From contig JAPMXV010000054.1 of the NCBI GenBank assembly GCA_026936335.1, positions 248,001 to 312,000 of the forward strand: 64,000 bases of DNA, written 5' to 3'. Source of the stretch: Mantamonas sphyraenae (Eukaryota; CRuMs; Mantamonadidae). Under the pieces are notes generated by a model, which did no database searches, was not told where the DNA came from, and saw nothing but the letters and a program-made list of their open reading frames with translations. Made by a program: the position numbers and the translations under genes. This document shows positions 1 through 13,491 of the stretch, piece after piece (the first letter of the stretch is position 1; the number at the start of each line of letters is the position of its first letter).

Positions 1-3000
1 TTCGCCGCCCGAGGTCTTGGATCCACTGGCGTCCACCTCTTCACCGCCCATGTGCAGAGAGAGCAGCGCAGCAGACAAGGAAGCGTCCACATGCACCAAC
101 TTCACCTCGACAGGCTCCACGAGTTCGTTGCGCAGTTTCTCCACGTCCAGGCGTTCCGGAAGCTTCAACCCATGCTTGCGCATGTGCAGTGCCGTCAGCT
201 TGCGCTCCATGCCATCCAGGTTGGGAAAGCCAATGGTGTCCAAGGGCTTTGCTGCAAGGCGTGCAACCGCTGCGATGCACTCCGGCTCCTCCAAGAGCAC
301 AGCCACACTTGCACTGTCGGTTGCCAGGGACTTGAGTGCTTTGAAGCTCATGGTGTAAAGCAGAGCATACAGTTCGCTGCTGCGCAGAGTTTCCACGTGC
401 TCTTCGTGTGACTTGGCAAGCGTCCAACTCAGGCCGCGAACCATCTCCGCTTCCAGGGCGAACCCGACACGCTGTTTCTCGCTCTTGGAATCGTCTGCGC
501 CCATTGTGTCGCCTGCGTCGTCCTCCCGTGTGTGCTCGGACGCGCTGGCTACAAATGGCCACTCGGGCGAATGTGCCACGACCTTGTCCGTGGTCAGGTT
601 CACCATGCGCGGCACGCCGCCGCGTTGTAGCGTGGCCGCGCGCACGTCCTCGTCCAACACAACCTGCACGTGTGAGTTGGGGAACTCGTGTGCGACCACC
701 GTGCCTCGCAACGTCGCAAACGGATACGATCCGCTCACCGACTCTGCGTCCACAGACACCCGAGCACCAACGCGCACAATTTCCATGTCCGCGCCCACCA
801 AACTCAACACAGCCATTGCGAGCTCCATATCACTGCGCTCCACCGTTCCCTGTCGCACGCGCTCTGCAAGCATCGGTAGATCTGCAACGACCTTGCGCAC
901 GATGCTGTGCACGCGCGCATACACCTCTCTGTTGCTGCTCAGATGCCTCACAAGGTGCACAAACTCCAACGCCCGTGACATGAGAATGTGTCCGTTCGGG
1001 TGTGCCTCGCGCGCAGCCTGGGCTGCAGTGCGTGCAAGCTCCACCTGTTCTTCCTCAACAGCAAGCGCATCCATGTACGTCGAGCCGATTTGGTGCAGCA
1101 GCTCCAGCAGCAGGTCGTCCCTGTGTAGCCCTCCACGCACCATTTCCAGGCCCTGGTACACCTGCGTCATCGCCTCCATGCTAAGCTGCGGCAGCAGACG
1201 CCTGCAGATGCGCGTGGCCAGCAGGCGCACGTGCTCGTTGCACAACGATGCAGACAGGTGCGTTTCCTCAAACATGAGCGGAACCAGCATATGTACGCAA
1301 CGTGTGCTTGCCAGCAGCTCGCAACCCACTCGTGAGTCCAAAAACTCGCTCACGAGAAGCAGCACCTCCACCATGTGCTCACGGGCCTCGTTCATCGACC
1401 GCGGCTCCGCGGGGCGGTTTCGGCTAACCGCTTCCAACTGTTCTGGGAAGTACAGCAATGTGTCGTGCACAAACATTGCCTGGGCAACCATGCCCAGCGG
1501 TTTGCTTCCTGCGTTGAACCCGGACACAGTGCGAGGGGAGAAGCCCACGTAGAACGGACGTCCTGCGTTGATGCCCTTGTGCATGTTCTCTGCGCCCCTA
1601 CTCATGTCTTCCGTGTCCCGTGCCCCCTTCAGCAGCTGCAGTTCACGGTGAGGCAACCCGTGCGGGTTCGGCACAAGCCTCTCCAGCTCTTCAAACTCTC
1701 TCTTCTCACGCTCTTCTTGCTCCAGGCGCTCGCGCTCCTCCTCTGCCGCCCTCTCCTTCTGGGCCTTTTCGTCGTCGATGCTTGCTTCGCCCTCGGCGGC
1801 TTCGTCGGCCCCGTCGCCGTGTCCATCTCCAGCCCCGCCCGCAAAATCTTCCTCCTCCTCGCCCTCCTCCTCGCCATCCATATCTTGGGCATCGTCTTCC
1901 TCGGCGTCTTCGTCGTCGTCGTAGGCCATGGCTTCCATCGTCTCCATCACTTCTGCGTTGTTCAGCGCTTCTTCCATGGAGCCGAAGCGGTATTCCAGAG
2001 CCACGACCGAGTCGTGTTTGCCGTCCACAAACAGCTGCAGTACGCCATTGGCGTACTTGCACACCGTCAGGTGGCTCCAGCGGTTCGTTTCGAGCAAACG
2101 CGCAGAGAAGAGCGACAGGCCACGCACGCTCACGTGCACCTGCCACTTCTTCTTTTTGGGTAGGTACACACAGCGGACATCCAGCGATGTGTTGACCGCA
2201 CCGTTTTGCTCCTGGTGCAGAACGGGCACAAACGACCCCTTGCTGTTGCTCGACGATGACATCGGGTACACCCACGCTGCAAACGTAAAGTTTGGCCCCA
2301 GCGTACCCTGCAGGTCTTTGTACACCAGTCCCACACGGCCGGAATTGATGGTCACCGGTTCGCGTGCAATGATGTCCACGCGTTCAGCCAGCTCGCTGGT
2401 GTCCGGCAGCTGTGATGTCGTCTCTGCACTATCTTCTCGTTCGGCGATCACACGGTCCATTTGCTCGAGCAGCACGTTCATCATCGACTCCAAAAGACAG
2501 TAGCTTGCGTCTTGTGCGCCATTGTCGCTCGCGATCAAGCGATCCTGCATCGAGTGCAGCACCTGGCCCAGAATCGTCTTGAATGCACAGAACGACGTCG
2601 AGCGCAGGCGGTTCAGCGTGCTCTTGGCCTTGGATCGCCCGTTGCTGGGTTCGAATTGGAACCACGAGCCCAGTGAGTTCACCAGCTTGCTGTCCAGCAG
2701 CATCTGATGGTCCCAGCGCTGAAAGTCGATGCACGCCGCGTGGATGACCACAAACAGCAGGCGGGCAGGCACGCTATTCTGCAGGATGTCACTGCGGGGC
2801 ATGGTGAAGCAGCGGTTCACATGTTCAAACAGAGCATGGAAGCTGTGGCGTACCTTGTGGCTCAGAACCCAGCCGCACGCACCCACGCCGTGCAGGTAAT
2901 GCTTGGGAACGGCAATGCGGTACTCCCCTTCGGCTTCCTTGTCTCGCGGGTCGTGGAAAGACTGACCCAACGCACGCACTAGCTGTGTGCGAGCGATGTT

Positions 3001-6000
3001 GGTCACGTGGTGCGCCTTGCCCTGCGGCGATACAGCTTGCCAGTCGCCGAGCTGTCGCAACAGTGCCAGGAACGTGTCCAGGCTCTTGAGTCGATGGTTT
3101 GCACGCTGACGCTGCGCGTTGATGCACTGCGACAGCTGTTGCAGGTCCACGCGGTCGCTCTGTGCAAATTCCAGCACCTGGCGTTGAATGCCATCCTGCT
3201 GTCCGCCAGAGCCCAGGCTCAGAGCCAACTGCTTGCGCTCTTCCATCAACGACTGCAGCTGCTGCAGTGCTTTGCCTGCCATTGTGTTTGTCGTGTTGCC
3301 GCCCGCCTCATCCTCAACCGCTGCCTCGCCGCTGCTTGGCGACGCCTCCTCACCCGTGGCCGACCCGCTGCCCGAAAGCAGTGTCTTTAGCGACTGCAGC
3401 GGCACGTATTGGTCCGGCGTGCTCTGTGGTGGCGTGAATCGCAGCAGATAGATGCATCGTTCGACGACGCCGGCTCCGATTTTCGTGTACGAGATCTCAT
3501 CGTCCTCGTCGTCTCCCATTGTGTCGGTGCCTGGGTTGAGCAACGCCTCTTCCTGTTCGCGTTCGCGCTGCTGGTCCGATTTCTCCTTCTCTGCCTTGGC
3601 CTTGGCCAGCTCCTGCCGCTTCTGCTGCATCCACGAAATGATCGAGTGCGACTGCATCCATGCACGCTGCACAGACTCGGGCACGACGGGGTCTTCTTGC
3701 AGGGCACTCAGGTATGCCAACGCTTCCACGGCCGCACTGCTGTGCTTGAGCAACGCCGCAAACACCGCTCGAAGCGATCCGCCGATATCCTTGGCCTTGC
3801 GTAGCACACGCCGATTGGCAGGCGACAGCGGAAGTTTGCGGAGCAGGTGAAGCACAAGGCTGTTCTGCGCGTCATGCACAATGGCCTCCAGGAACGCGTC
3901 GACTTCGTACACGGAACTCACGCTGCGTTGCAGCATGCGTGGTGCCTGTGCGCCCTCCAACGCGCCCTCCGACTTGCTGTCCTGCATTTCCTGTTCCTCC
4001 AGGCCACCGCTCAGCAAATCCGACTCCAGCCACTGCTTCAAGTCCTCCTCTTCCTTGCTCTGCGGGCTGGCCAGCGCCAACGTCTGTGCGCAGCGTCCTC
4101 CCAGCCACGCCGTGGTCTCCTCCAGCGCAAACAGCATGCTGCGCTCGCTCGCAAGCAGGATCTCCTTCGGCTCCACAGCCACACTCAGCGCCAACATCTG
4201 TTTGCCATCCACTTCCAGCTGGCCCTGTGTTCCCTTTCCTGAGGCCTGGAATACGACACTCAGCGAGTTACTGTGTGTCTTTACCGTGCTCCCCGGCAGT
4301 GCCGTCAGTTGGAATTTCAGCTCGTCTTGTTTCCCTGCAGCCAGGATCTCCGCTGCCTCTTGCGTGTTGTGCATCAGCAGCTCGATGCTGGGGCCTTGTT
4401 CTGTGCTGCTGCCACCGGACGGCGATGATTCGTCATCGTCGCCTGCTGGTGTGTCCTCGTTCACACTCCCACTGGATGTCGTGCCGTCTTCGCCCGTTGA
4501 GCTGATGATTTCGTCCTCCTCCTCGGCTGTGTCCTGCCCGCCGTGCCCACGACGGCCCTTGCCCTTGCCCTTGCCCTTTCCTTTGCCCTTGCCCTTTCCC
4601 TTGCCCTTGCCCTTTCCTTTGCCACCCTTGTGCTCCTTGAGCTTGACGTCAAAGTGGACATTCAGCGAGGTGGCGTAGGGCATGAAAATGCGCTCCGTGA
4701 GCGTCACTTCGCCCCCTTGCAGCATGGGCGTCGGCGCCTGGATAACCTGCGTTTCTTCGTGACGCGCAGGTCCCCTCGCATCCTCGTCATCTTCGCCGTC
4801 AGGGTTCTTGTTTCCACCCTTCTTCTTGTTCTTCTTCTTCTTCTTTTGCTTCTCCTGCTTCTTGCCGGAGCCGCCTTCGGCATTGCCCTCGTCGTCGTTG
4901 TCGTCATCGTCGTCGTCGTTGGCATTCTCAGAGAGCACTGGAGGCAGGCAGGCGCAAACCTGATCCAAACCAGCAAGCAGTGGAACAAGCACGTCGCTCA
5001 CCTGGCTCGCAAACGGAACAATGCGCACAAAGAAACACATGCCGGAGACCAAAACGGGAAGGAGTTGGCCGACGTAGCTCTGGGCCAGGAACTGACACAG
5101 GTGCGGATGCATGGTACCAGCGGGCATGCGCTCGCGCACAACGGCGCTCTCGTTGAGGTCGATGACACGCTGGATGAGGGTGCAGCACATGGGCACAATG
5201 CGCTGTGCGTACTCGACGACCATGTCCACCTCTGGGTCGCTTGTGGACAGTGTGGTGTTGATGTGCTCTTCCAGAGCGCCCTTCTGCTTGGCCAGCTCCA
5301 CGGGGCCAAGGGAGCCGCCTTCGTCCTTGTCGCTCTTGTGAGGATAGAGCACAGTGACGTTGTGAAGCAGCTGTTGTTGGACGAGCGAAAGCACACGCAT
5401 GGTGCGGAACTGTTCGGGTAGATGCAGCGAGCGATCCCAAACAGACTCTCCCGCAAAGGTCTCCTTGAGCAGAGTATCCGTCTCGTGCATCAGCACAGCC
5501 GACAACGCATCGACAATTTCCATCACACCGCTACCAGACGGTGATCGAGGAATCGGCGATGACGACGAGCCCGCCTGCGACGCCGCCTCGCCGCCGGCAG
5601 ACATCAAACCAGACACGGCTGCAATGGTCGTGAACTTGTTCAGGAGGTGGCTGAGGAAGAGCGACTTTGCAAACGGGAAGCTCTCCGGGTTTGCTTGGCG
5701 CTCTGTGAGGTACGTGGACAGCAGTCGGGCCTGCTCCACGGCGGTCGGGTAAAACACATCCAGCCCGGTGGTCAAGACAACTCCGGCCTCCATCTGGATG
5801 ATTGGAATAACCTGTTCGGCCAGACCGACAAGGTTACGCCCGTCGGGGCGGCCGAGCGTGCTGTTGATCATTGCAATCAGGAGATCGCGAAGGAGCACGC
5901 GAAGGGGCTTGTGCACGTCCTCATCTTCCTCCTCGTGGCCGTCCTCATCTTGGCTCTCCACCTGCTTGCCGCGACGTGAGGAGACAGTACGGCGTTTGCG

Positions 6001-9000
6001 TGTCATTCGCCGTCCGCCAAGCTGCTTGGCCTTGCGCTGGCGATCGACGGGGGCGCTGCCAAGTCCGACCGTTTGCGGGTCGACGTTGTTTGAGCTGAGC
6101 TGGTGGACGTTCACTTTGAGGACACGCAGACACGCAAGCACGACGTATCCATGCTCGGTGTAGTCAGTGCGCCCTGCGTACACGGCAGCGGCGGCCGACT
6201 GCGGGTCGAAGCTCTTGCGGAAGTACGTGTCCAGGATTCGGTACAGGGAGAGGAACGTCGAGTCGCACACATGGTACGAAAGTCCAAGCTGCGGGCGTTC
6301 GTGGTTGCGCCCGCCGATCACCAGATCGAGAAGGGAGCCCGCGCTCGTGAGCACGCCCGAACCGGCTTCCTGTTGGCGCTCTTGTTGGCGCTCGGGTGTG
6401 TGCATGCTAGAAAACTTGTCCAGAGAGGCAAGCATGAGCACGGCGGCCTGGAATTCGGAAAGCGTGGAGCCAGCAGCGTCGGCCCGTGCCTGGGCACGCA
6501 GCGAATCCAGGTGGTCGTCTGTGGCAAAGCGCAGGTCGTACGATGTCGGAGGCACCGTGTCCACATCGATGATTTCTGGATGAAGAGCGTACATGGCAAA
6601 GGGGGAGAACGGCGTTGCGTGTTGAACCGGTGCAGAACCGTAGTTCTGTCGCATGCTGATGACGGCTTCCTGGATGCCCCACAGCACATTGTTGGCTGTG
6701 TCGTAGGCACAGGCCTTGTTGATGCGCGGTTGAAAGGGAGCGCCCGCCATGGTGGAGGGTGGCGACGATACGTGCGGCTCCATGTAGCACAGCGAGCCAT
6801 CGTCCGCGTCAAAGAACATGGACACGCCTTGGCGGTTGTTTGACTGGTCGACGTGGACGTAAGGCGCACACACGGCCACAATGTAGCGGCCGTTGCTGTA
6901 AAAGTGGCTCTTGGCGAGGATGGTGTCACGCACCATCAGGGGCCTGCTCTCGAGACCGGTTACGTCGCGGATCACGATGGCAAGGAGACGGGCACGGTTG
7001 GAAAGAAAGTCGTCGCTGGACTCGGATGCGGTGGAGACGTGTGTGTGCATGGTGATGCTGAGAACATTCTGTTCGACGACGGCGAAAAAGTCGAGCACGC
7101 ACGCTTCGTCGTTCTTGGGCGAGGGCTTGCACGCGAGGTGGCCCTGCGTGTAGATTGAGTACGACTCGCTGATGGAGTTGAGCAACGTCAGCTCGACGTT
7201 GTACTTGCCGTTGGGCACGGGAAGGCGGTAGGAAAACGACGTGCTTCCGCTTGCGCGTGCACGGCCGGTGGATGTGATGGCATCCTTGGCCAGTTTCGTC
7301 GAGCTGGAGCTGTACGAGGCGCTGTGGCCGTCGTAGAACTCGTCGCCCTGGTAGAGGATGCCATCAAGGACAGCTGGTGTCTGTGTGCCGCAGTTGATGG
7401 CCATGATGACGTCGGCCTGCGAGGGATCGGGCAGACCCAGCAGTTTGACAGTCTGCACGGCCTCGGGTTGGGGAAGGTCTTGGTCGTCGTGGCACAATCG
7501 GTACACTTGCACGCTGTACTCCCCAGGGATGAAGACGTTGGTAGAGTCGTCGCCTCCCTGCTCCACGTTGTCACCTGCGGCAGCGTCGGTCACGTCTGCG
7601 TTGCCTTGCTGCTGTGCAGTCTGGCAGGCGAGGTAGAGCATCTTGCCGTCGGAAAAGATGGGTGTGCACACGTCGGTCTCTTCGGGCGAAAACAGTGCCC
7701 AGGTGGAGCGGTTGCGCGTGTCATCAGCCGCGGTGGCCGCTGAGGAGCGTGACGAGCTGCCATCTTCAGTGCCCGCCTTGTGGTCGGAACTCGAAGACGA
7801 CGAGGCGATTCCTGGCGCCGAGTCGGTGCTTGCATCTTGGCTGAGGCCAGCCGAGTCGAGATCGGCAGCCATAGCCTGCTGTGCGTGCTCGTTGATCTGC
7901 AAAGACTCTGTATCGACGACGATAAAGGGCAGAGGCGCGGTGGTGGGCGACCGGATAAACAGATGGTTGTCGATACATGCCAGAGAGGCCTGAGGACCAG
8001 AGAGGACCTCGGCAAGCGAAGCGTAGAGCTTGCCTGGGATCGTGTCGTGGAAGCCGGTGCCAATCTTGAAGAGGGTGCCCCCTTGGTTGACGATATAGAG
8101 GTAGGAGCCGTCAGAGGCGATGAGAGACGGAGGCAGCTGGAGAGGTTCTGTGGTGGCGTTGTTGCCCTCCTGTGCAGAGTCGTCCTGCGGCGGCTCGTAT
8201 TCGAGATACTCGTGGGTGGTGAATGTCTCGGCACCAAGAACAAGCTCCGTGGGCACCTGCTCCTCCGCGAGCCACTGAACGGCGTGGATCATGGCGGGGC
8301 AAGAGGCAAGGAGACCTGCACGTGTATGCGCATCCTGTGCATCCAGTGTGTCGCTGCGCGGCGGCTGCTGTTCGATGAGCAGGTTGACGATGGCAAGCAT
8401 GTTGGGCAGCGAGGCGCGTGCATAGGCCATGTCAAAGACAAGACGAAGGAGGCGGTCGAGCACAGACGGGTTGGTTGTGCTGCGCGTGAGCTTGAGCATG
8501 CTGTCAAAGAGCGTCTGAATGCTTGCGTCGAGCGAGGCCGGGAGGCCGACGCCGCCGAGATGTGTCTGTTCGGGCAGCTCGGACATCATGGCCTCGAGAC
8601 GCGTGAGAACGGGATCCATGGCGTCGGCGGCAGAAGGGAGGCCGAGTTGGGAGTTGGACGAAGTCGACCAGTCGACAAGAAGCATGACGAGCTGGACGGC
8701 AGAGTCCAGGAAGGAGTTCCACATGAGCACACTGGTCTCCTTGTGGATGGAGACCTGCGAAGTGAGCTTGTTCTGCTGGCGGCGCAGGTCGTCGCGGGTC
8801 ATGGCCAGTTGGATGCGGCGAAGAAGCTGGAAGCGAGCAAAGAGCTCGTCGGTGAAGGAGGAAATGCTGGAGATGTCTGAGCTGAGCTCGAGGATTTGGA
8901 CCTCGTTGGTGAGGTGTGCGGCGTAGATGTTATCCTCTGAGGAGTTGAGGTGGAGTTTACGCAGCTCGGGCGGGACGATGTCGACCTGCATGATCCCGAG

Positions 9001-9956
9001 GCCAAATTCCTGTTGAAGGTTACCCAACTGTGCGTTGAGGTCATTCTTGGAGGAAATGGTGTTGAAGAGGTCGACGTACATGGAGGAGGAGCTTGTAGTG
9101 CTGCCTCCTGCGGCGAGGGTGCTCTCCTCAAGGAGCTCAACCACATCCTGCTGGCTGTAGATGGCGACGCAGGGACGCACGGGGATGCCGTGCATGTCCG
9201 AATAGGGCTTCATGAGAAACTCGCCATTGCAGTAGAAGGAGATGGAGCCCGTGCCTGTGTCGGAGTTGTCGATCTCGACGGTGATGACGTCGCCGCTGTG
9301 GATGCGGTGGTTTGTGACGGAGGATTGGCCTGTGTTGTAGGTCATACCTGTGCCAACCCAAGCCCAGCCGCGGTAGGCGGTCTTGGAGCCTGGGTGGGTT
9401 TCTGCCGGGTGCTTTGTGGCTGTGCACCCCACTGCAATGGAGCCCGAGTCGGTGGACTGCACTCTGATCTGGAAGCGATGCAGGCCTGGATCGAGGGTGT
9501 TGCCAGCCTGGATGTTGCCCCATCGGGCAGAGGAACTTGTGCTGATGACGTTGCCGCGGACGACCAGGCGCCGCGACTTTTTCACTGGAGACGACCAGTT
9601 TACCTTTGTGGATGCAACAAGCTTGGGTTTCTCCTCGTCCTTCAGGTCGCGCTGAACTGTTGAGAAAAGGTCGAGAGGAGCAAAGTCAAGCCACTCTGCA
9701 TCTGAGAGGTCGTGGGGTAGCCAGGGAGACCAGCGAGGGGTAGTGAAAAAGAGAGAGAGGGGGGGGGGTGTGCGTGAACAATTTTTGAGCGAATTCACGT
9801 TTCTCGGAAGGTGTGCGGGAGCGGCGGAAAGCGAGCCGGGGCAAGGGCAGGGTGGCCAAGAGCGTTTGTGTGGGACATACCTGCAGATTCGGACGTGGAT
9901 AGGTCCTTGAGGTTTCCCTTTTCGTCAAAGAGGACGGTGGATGAAACTCCGCCCAT
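1..9956 (-). CDS. Giant SPRY/LamG-type protein, HECTD4-like (N-terminal part; 3' end outside window)
   Basis: Exon 1 is 9956-9881 and exon 2 is 9701-1, with donor GTATGT and acceptor CTCTCAG. Exon 2 stays in one frame to the window edge, giving about 3259 residues with no stop, so the gene is incomplete. The N-terminus MGGVSS fits the N-myristoylation rule (Gly2, Ser6). Residues about 60-210 look like a SPRY/B30.2-type domain (motifs YRGWAWVGTG, SGDVITVEIDN, SISFYCNGEFL). A concanavalin/LamG-like segment lies near 2.0-2.35 kb (FTFAAWVYP, LFVDGK). Between them are long helical stretches, acidic and Ser-rich linkers and a run of Gly-Lys repeats near 4.56-4.62 kb. This architecture recalls the N-terminal part of giant HECT E3 ligases such as HECTD4 or HERC1. 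The HECT domain would lie outside the window, so ligase function is inferred only. Confidence 0.6.
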
Positions 9957-10139
9957 GATCTGTGATCTGTGATCAGGACTTGTGGTCAGTTGGGGTATTT
10001 CGTCTGGCCAGGAGCGGCAACGAGGAGAGGCAGTGCGGTGGACAATGGGGGAACGTTTCGGGGTGGAACGCAAATGAAAACGAACCTGAATTTGAGGTTA
10101 TCGTGGAGCGCCAGCGCAGCCACACGCAAAGCCCGGCAA

Positions 10140-12164
10140 ATGAGCGAGAGTGAGACAAGCGAAAGCAACAACAACGGATCTCAACCGATCCACTTCCTGG
10201 AGAAACGAGACCGAACGCTGTCGTTCCATCGACCGAACTACTTCCAGGTGGGTGCTGGGAAAGGTCTGAGAATTTTTGGCACACACAAAGGCGCTGACAT
10301 GTGGCGGGTAAACACCTTTTGCGGCTGCAGCACTCGTCGTCGGACCGTCTGAACAGCGCAAACTACAACAAGGACACGGCGTTCTCGCGTAGCGAACGAG
10401 ACAAGCTGAACCTGCGTGGTCTGCTGCCGGCACGCGTGGAGACAAGTACGTTTGCGCCGCGGCGTCCGCGGAAGCCCTTGTTTTTGTGCGCGAGGGATGG
10501 GAGCCCCACAGAGGGCTGGGTGGGCGGTGGACAGGTGCTGTTGCACAGTGTTGCGTAGTGTGTGCATAGATGGTATTGGGATTCCTGTACAACGTCACAC
10601 ACGCGAGGAAACTGACACAGAACGCTGGGCGCACGCAGTCGAGGAGCAGGCGGCGCGAGTGCTTGCGCAAATCAACCAGTTCTCGCAGCCCATCAACCAG
10701 TTTATCTTTTTGAACGGGCTGAAGGAGCGCAACGCAACGCTGTTCTACTACGTGGTGTGCAACAACCTGAAGCAGATGGTGCCGCTTGTGTACACGCCGA
10801 CGATCGGGCTTGCGTGCCAACGGTTTAGCGGAATCTGGCGCGTGGCCCAGGGGATGTACTTTGATCTTCACGACAAGGGCATGATCTACGATCTGCTGGA
10901 CAATTGGCCCGAGAACGAGGTGCAGATCATTGTCGTGACGGACGGATCGCGCATTCTGGGCCTGGGCGACCTGGGCGCAAACGGCATGGGCATCCCCATC
11001 GGCAAGCTGTCGCTGTACGTGGCCGGTTCGGGCCTGCACCCGACGCGCACGCTGCCAGTGACACTGGACGTGGGCACGAACAACCAAGAGCTGCTGGATG
11101 ACCCGCAGTACCTGGGATTGCGCCGTACACGCTGCGACGACGAGACCTACTACGAGTTTGTGGACGAGTTTCTGACGTCGGCCGTGAAGAAGTGGCCGGA
11201 CGTGCTGATCCAGTTTGAGGACTTTAGCAACAACCACTGTTTCAAGCTGCTGGACGACTACCGCGAGAAGATCCTGTGCTTCAACGACGACATCCAAGGC
11301 ACGGGCGCTGTCATCCTGGCTGGCATCATCAACGCCATCAAGATCAGCGGTATCGAGGCACGCGACCACCGATTTGTGTTCTTCGGCGCTGGATCGGCTG
11401 GCATGGGTGTGGCGCTTCAGATTGTGGCATGGCTGGAAGAGACTACAGACGCGTCGCGCGAGGAGGCTCTGGCCCAGTTCACGTTTGTGGACAGCCGTGG
11501 CATGATCACAGAGAACCGTGGCGACTCTCTGAGCGACTACAAGGCCCTGTTTGCGCGCAAGGACAACGGCGACGTGCAGCTCAAGGATCTGACAGAGATT
11601 GTGAAGCACGTGAAAGCGACTGCATTGCTGGGTCTGTCTGGCCAAGGCGGCTCTTTCGCGCAGAGCACAGTGGAAGCTGTGATGGAGAACACAGAGCGCC
11701 CGATTGTGTTTGCCCTGAGCAACCCGACCAGCAAGGCCGAGTGCACGTTTGAGGACGCGCTCAACTGGACCAAGGGCGCCGTGGTGTTTGCCAGTGGATC
11801 TCCCTTTGACCCGATTGAGTACGAGGGACGCACGGTGACTCCGGGCCAGGGCAACAACATGTTCATCTTTCCCGGTCTGGGCCTGGCTGGAATTGTGGGC
11901 AAGTGCAGCAAGATCACAGACAGCATGATCAGCGTGGCAGCTCAGACGCTGGCTGCGCAAGTGTCCGATGAACGCTTGCAGGAAGTGAACATCTATCCGG
12001 ACATTGAGGAGATCCGTGACATCTCTGCCAGGATTGCGGTGAATGTGATCAAGCGTGCCATCGAAGAGGGAACCTCGTTCTTCACCGAGGACCCCGGCAA
12101 CCTTGACGAGATTGTACGCAGCAACATGTACGTACCTGCCTATCTCGAGGCTGCGTTTGAGTGA
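10140..12164 (+). CDS. Malic enzyme (NAD(P)-dependent)
   Basis: Oxidative decarboxylation of malate to pyruvate with reduction of NAD(P). Three exons, 10140-10247, 10331-10445 and 10621-12164, give 588 residues, the usual family size. Start ATG 10140 gives MSESETSES, with no obvious mitochondrial presequence, so a cytosolic enzyme is likely. Visible signatures: LNLRGLLPARVET across exon 2, VYTPTIGLACQRF, SRILGLGDLGANGMGIPIGK, the metal/substrate segment CFNDDIQGTG, the nucleotide-binding loop FFGAGSAGMG and ALSNPTSKAE. Donors are GTGGGT and GTACGT. Whether it prefers NAD or NADP cannot be read from the sequence. The start is divergent from the giant protein gene, 183 bp away. In an organism with a fatty acid elongase nearby it could supply NADPH, but that is only a guess. 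Confidence 0.93.
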
Positions 12165-12321
12165 GTGCGGTTGTGCAGAGGGGAGAGGTGCGGCTGCGCA
12201 GCGGGTGCCGCCGCCGCGGAACCAACGTTTTTGTTTTCCCTCTTTGCTCGTCACTCGGTCGCGCACACGCACACACACATCGACACACATAGAGACATAG
12301 AGTACGCGCGAGCCAAACACT

Positions 12322-13450
12322 ATGGGGATCGCAGAGTCAAAGGTGGATGTGATGGGGTGGCACGTGTGAAAATCCACAAAAACTCGCCAGCAGAGAACGT
12401 GGGACTGCATGCCTATTGGGATTTCATTGTAGCTATCAACGGCAAACGTCTGGTGAGTTGAATGAGAGCGTGTGAGAGGCAGCGGCCACGCAAGCGCAGC
12501 GCACCTGACACCTATGCGAAATGGGGGATGGGGGGATTGTGGTGCGGCAACGACAGGATACGGCGGACCAGACATTGGTGGACACCTTGTCGATGAACCA
12601 GGGCAAGGCAGTGACGTTGACGGTGTATGATGCACGGTTTGAGAGCGCACGAGGTGAGTGTGCGCGCCTGAGCGTGGCGTGGAGGATTTGGGGGGTCGGA
12701 GGGAACCACCGCGCCAGACGTTGACACAGGCATGGAACGCACGCAGACTGTACGATTGTGCCAAACGACGACTGGGGAGGAAAGTCGATGTTGGGAGTCA
12801 CCATCCGGTTTTCATCGGTGGAAGTGGCACACGAACACCAGTGGCACGTGCTGGAGGTGGCCGAAGGGTCGCCAGCCGAGGCGGCCGGTCTGAAGCCGTT
12901 CCAGGATTACATTGTAGGGACGCCGGACATCATCATGGAGAGCGAGATGGACTTTCACTACCACGTGCAGTCAAACGCGGGCAACATGATCCGTCTGTAC
13001 GTGTACAACACGACGGACGAGGATCTGCGCGAGGTGGAACTCACGCCCAGCAACACGTGGGGCGGCCAGGGCCTGCTGGGCTGCCAGGTAGGGTACGGCT
13101 TCCTGCACCGTATCCCATTCAAACGACATGAAGAAGGCAGCAGCGCCGGTGCGGTGTCCAGCCGACCCAGTGCAACCAGCGCAGGCCAAAGCAGCGCCGG
13201 AGCTGAAGCTAGCGCGGCAACAAGCACAGTGAATGCAGAAAATCAAGGTGCAAGCACGCACGGCGCTACAGAGGCAGCCACAGGAGAGCCGGAGGCAAGC
13301 AATGAGGCGGAGACAAGCAGTACAACAGCCGTGGGTCCCGCAGAGGACCAGCCGCTTATGCCTGCTCCCAGTGGAGCGCAAGATGCACAAGAGGAGCGTG
13401 GGCAGACGGACGGGCAGATTGGGGCTCAGGATGCAGGTGAACTGGACTGA
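12322..13450 (+). CDS. GORASP: GRASP55/65-type Golgi reassembly stacking protein (apparent frameshift)
   Basis: Golgi matrix protein that tethers cisternae through two PDZ-like GRASP domains. Exons are 12322-12452, 12557-12653 and 12747-13450. ATG 12322 encodes MGIAES, giving the N-terminal Gly that GRASPs myristoylate. PDZ1 runs through the NSPAE and DFIVAINGKRL motifs. PDZ2 contains WGGKSMLGVTIRF, WHVLEV, GSPAEAAGL, DYIVG and WGGQGLLGCQVGYGFLHRIP. The Ala/Ser/Glu-rich C-terminal tail resembles the regulatory tail of the family. One base appears to be missing near 12366: the frame opened by the ATG ends at a TGA at 12367-12369, while the +1 frame continues exactly where the family consensus GYHVLRV should go. 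The product would be about 310 residues if the frame is continuous. It converges on APC10 with 41 bp between stops. Confidence 0.85.
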
Positions 13451-13491
13451 GAGAAACAATGTAGCAGGGCCTGGCATTTTTTGGTTGCTGC

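Noticed and set aside
10416-10620. Malic enzyme starting at 10416 in the third-exon frame
   Set aside because: The start is not ATG, and exons 1 and 2 supply the conserved LLPARVET segment with good splice sites.
10098-12764. 888-residue minus-strand ORF over malic enzyme
   Set aside because: No family resemblance, and it lies antisense to well-conserved exons; a product of GC-rich codon use.
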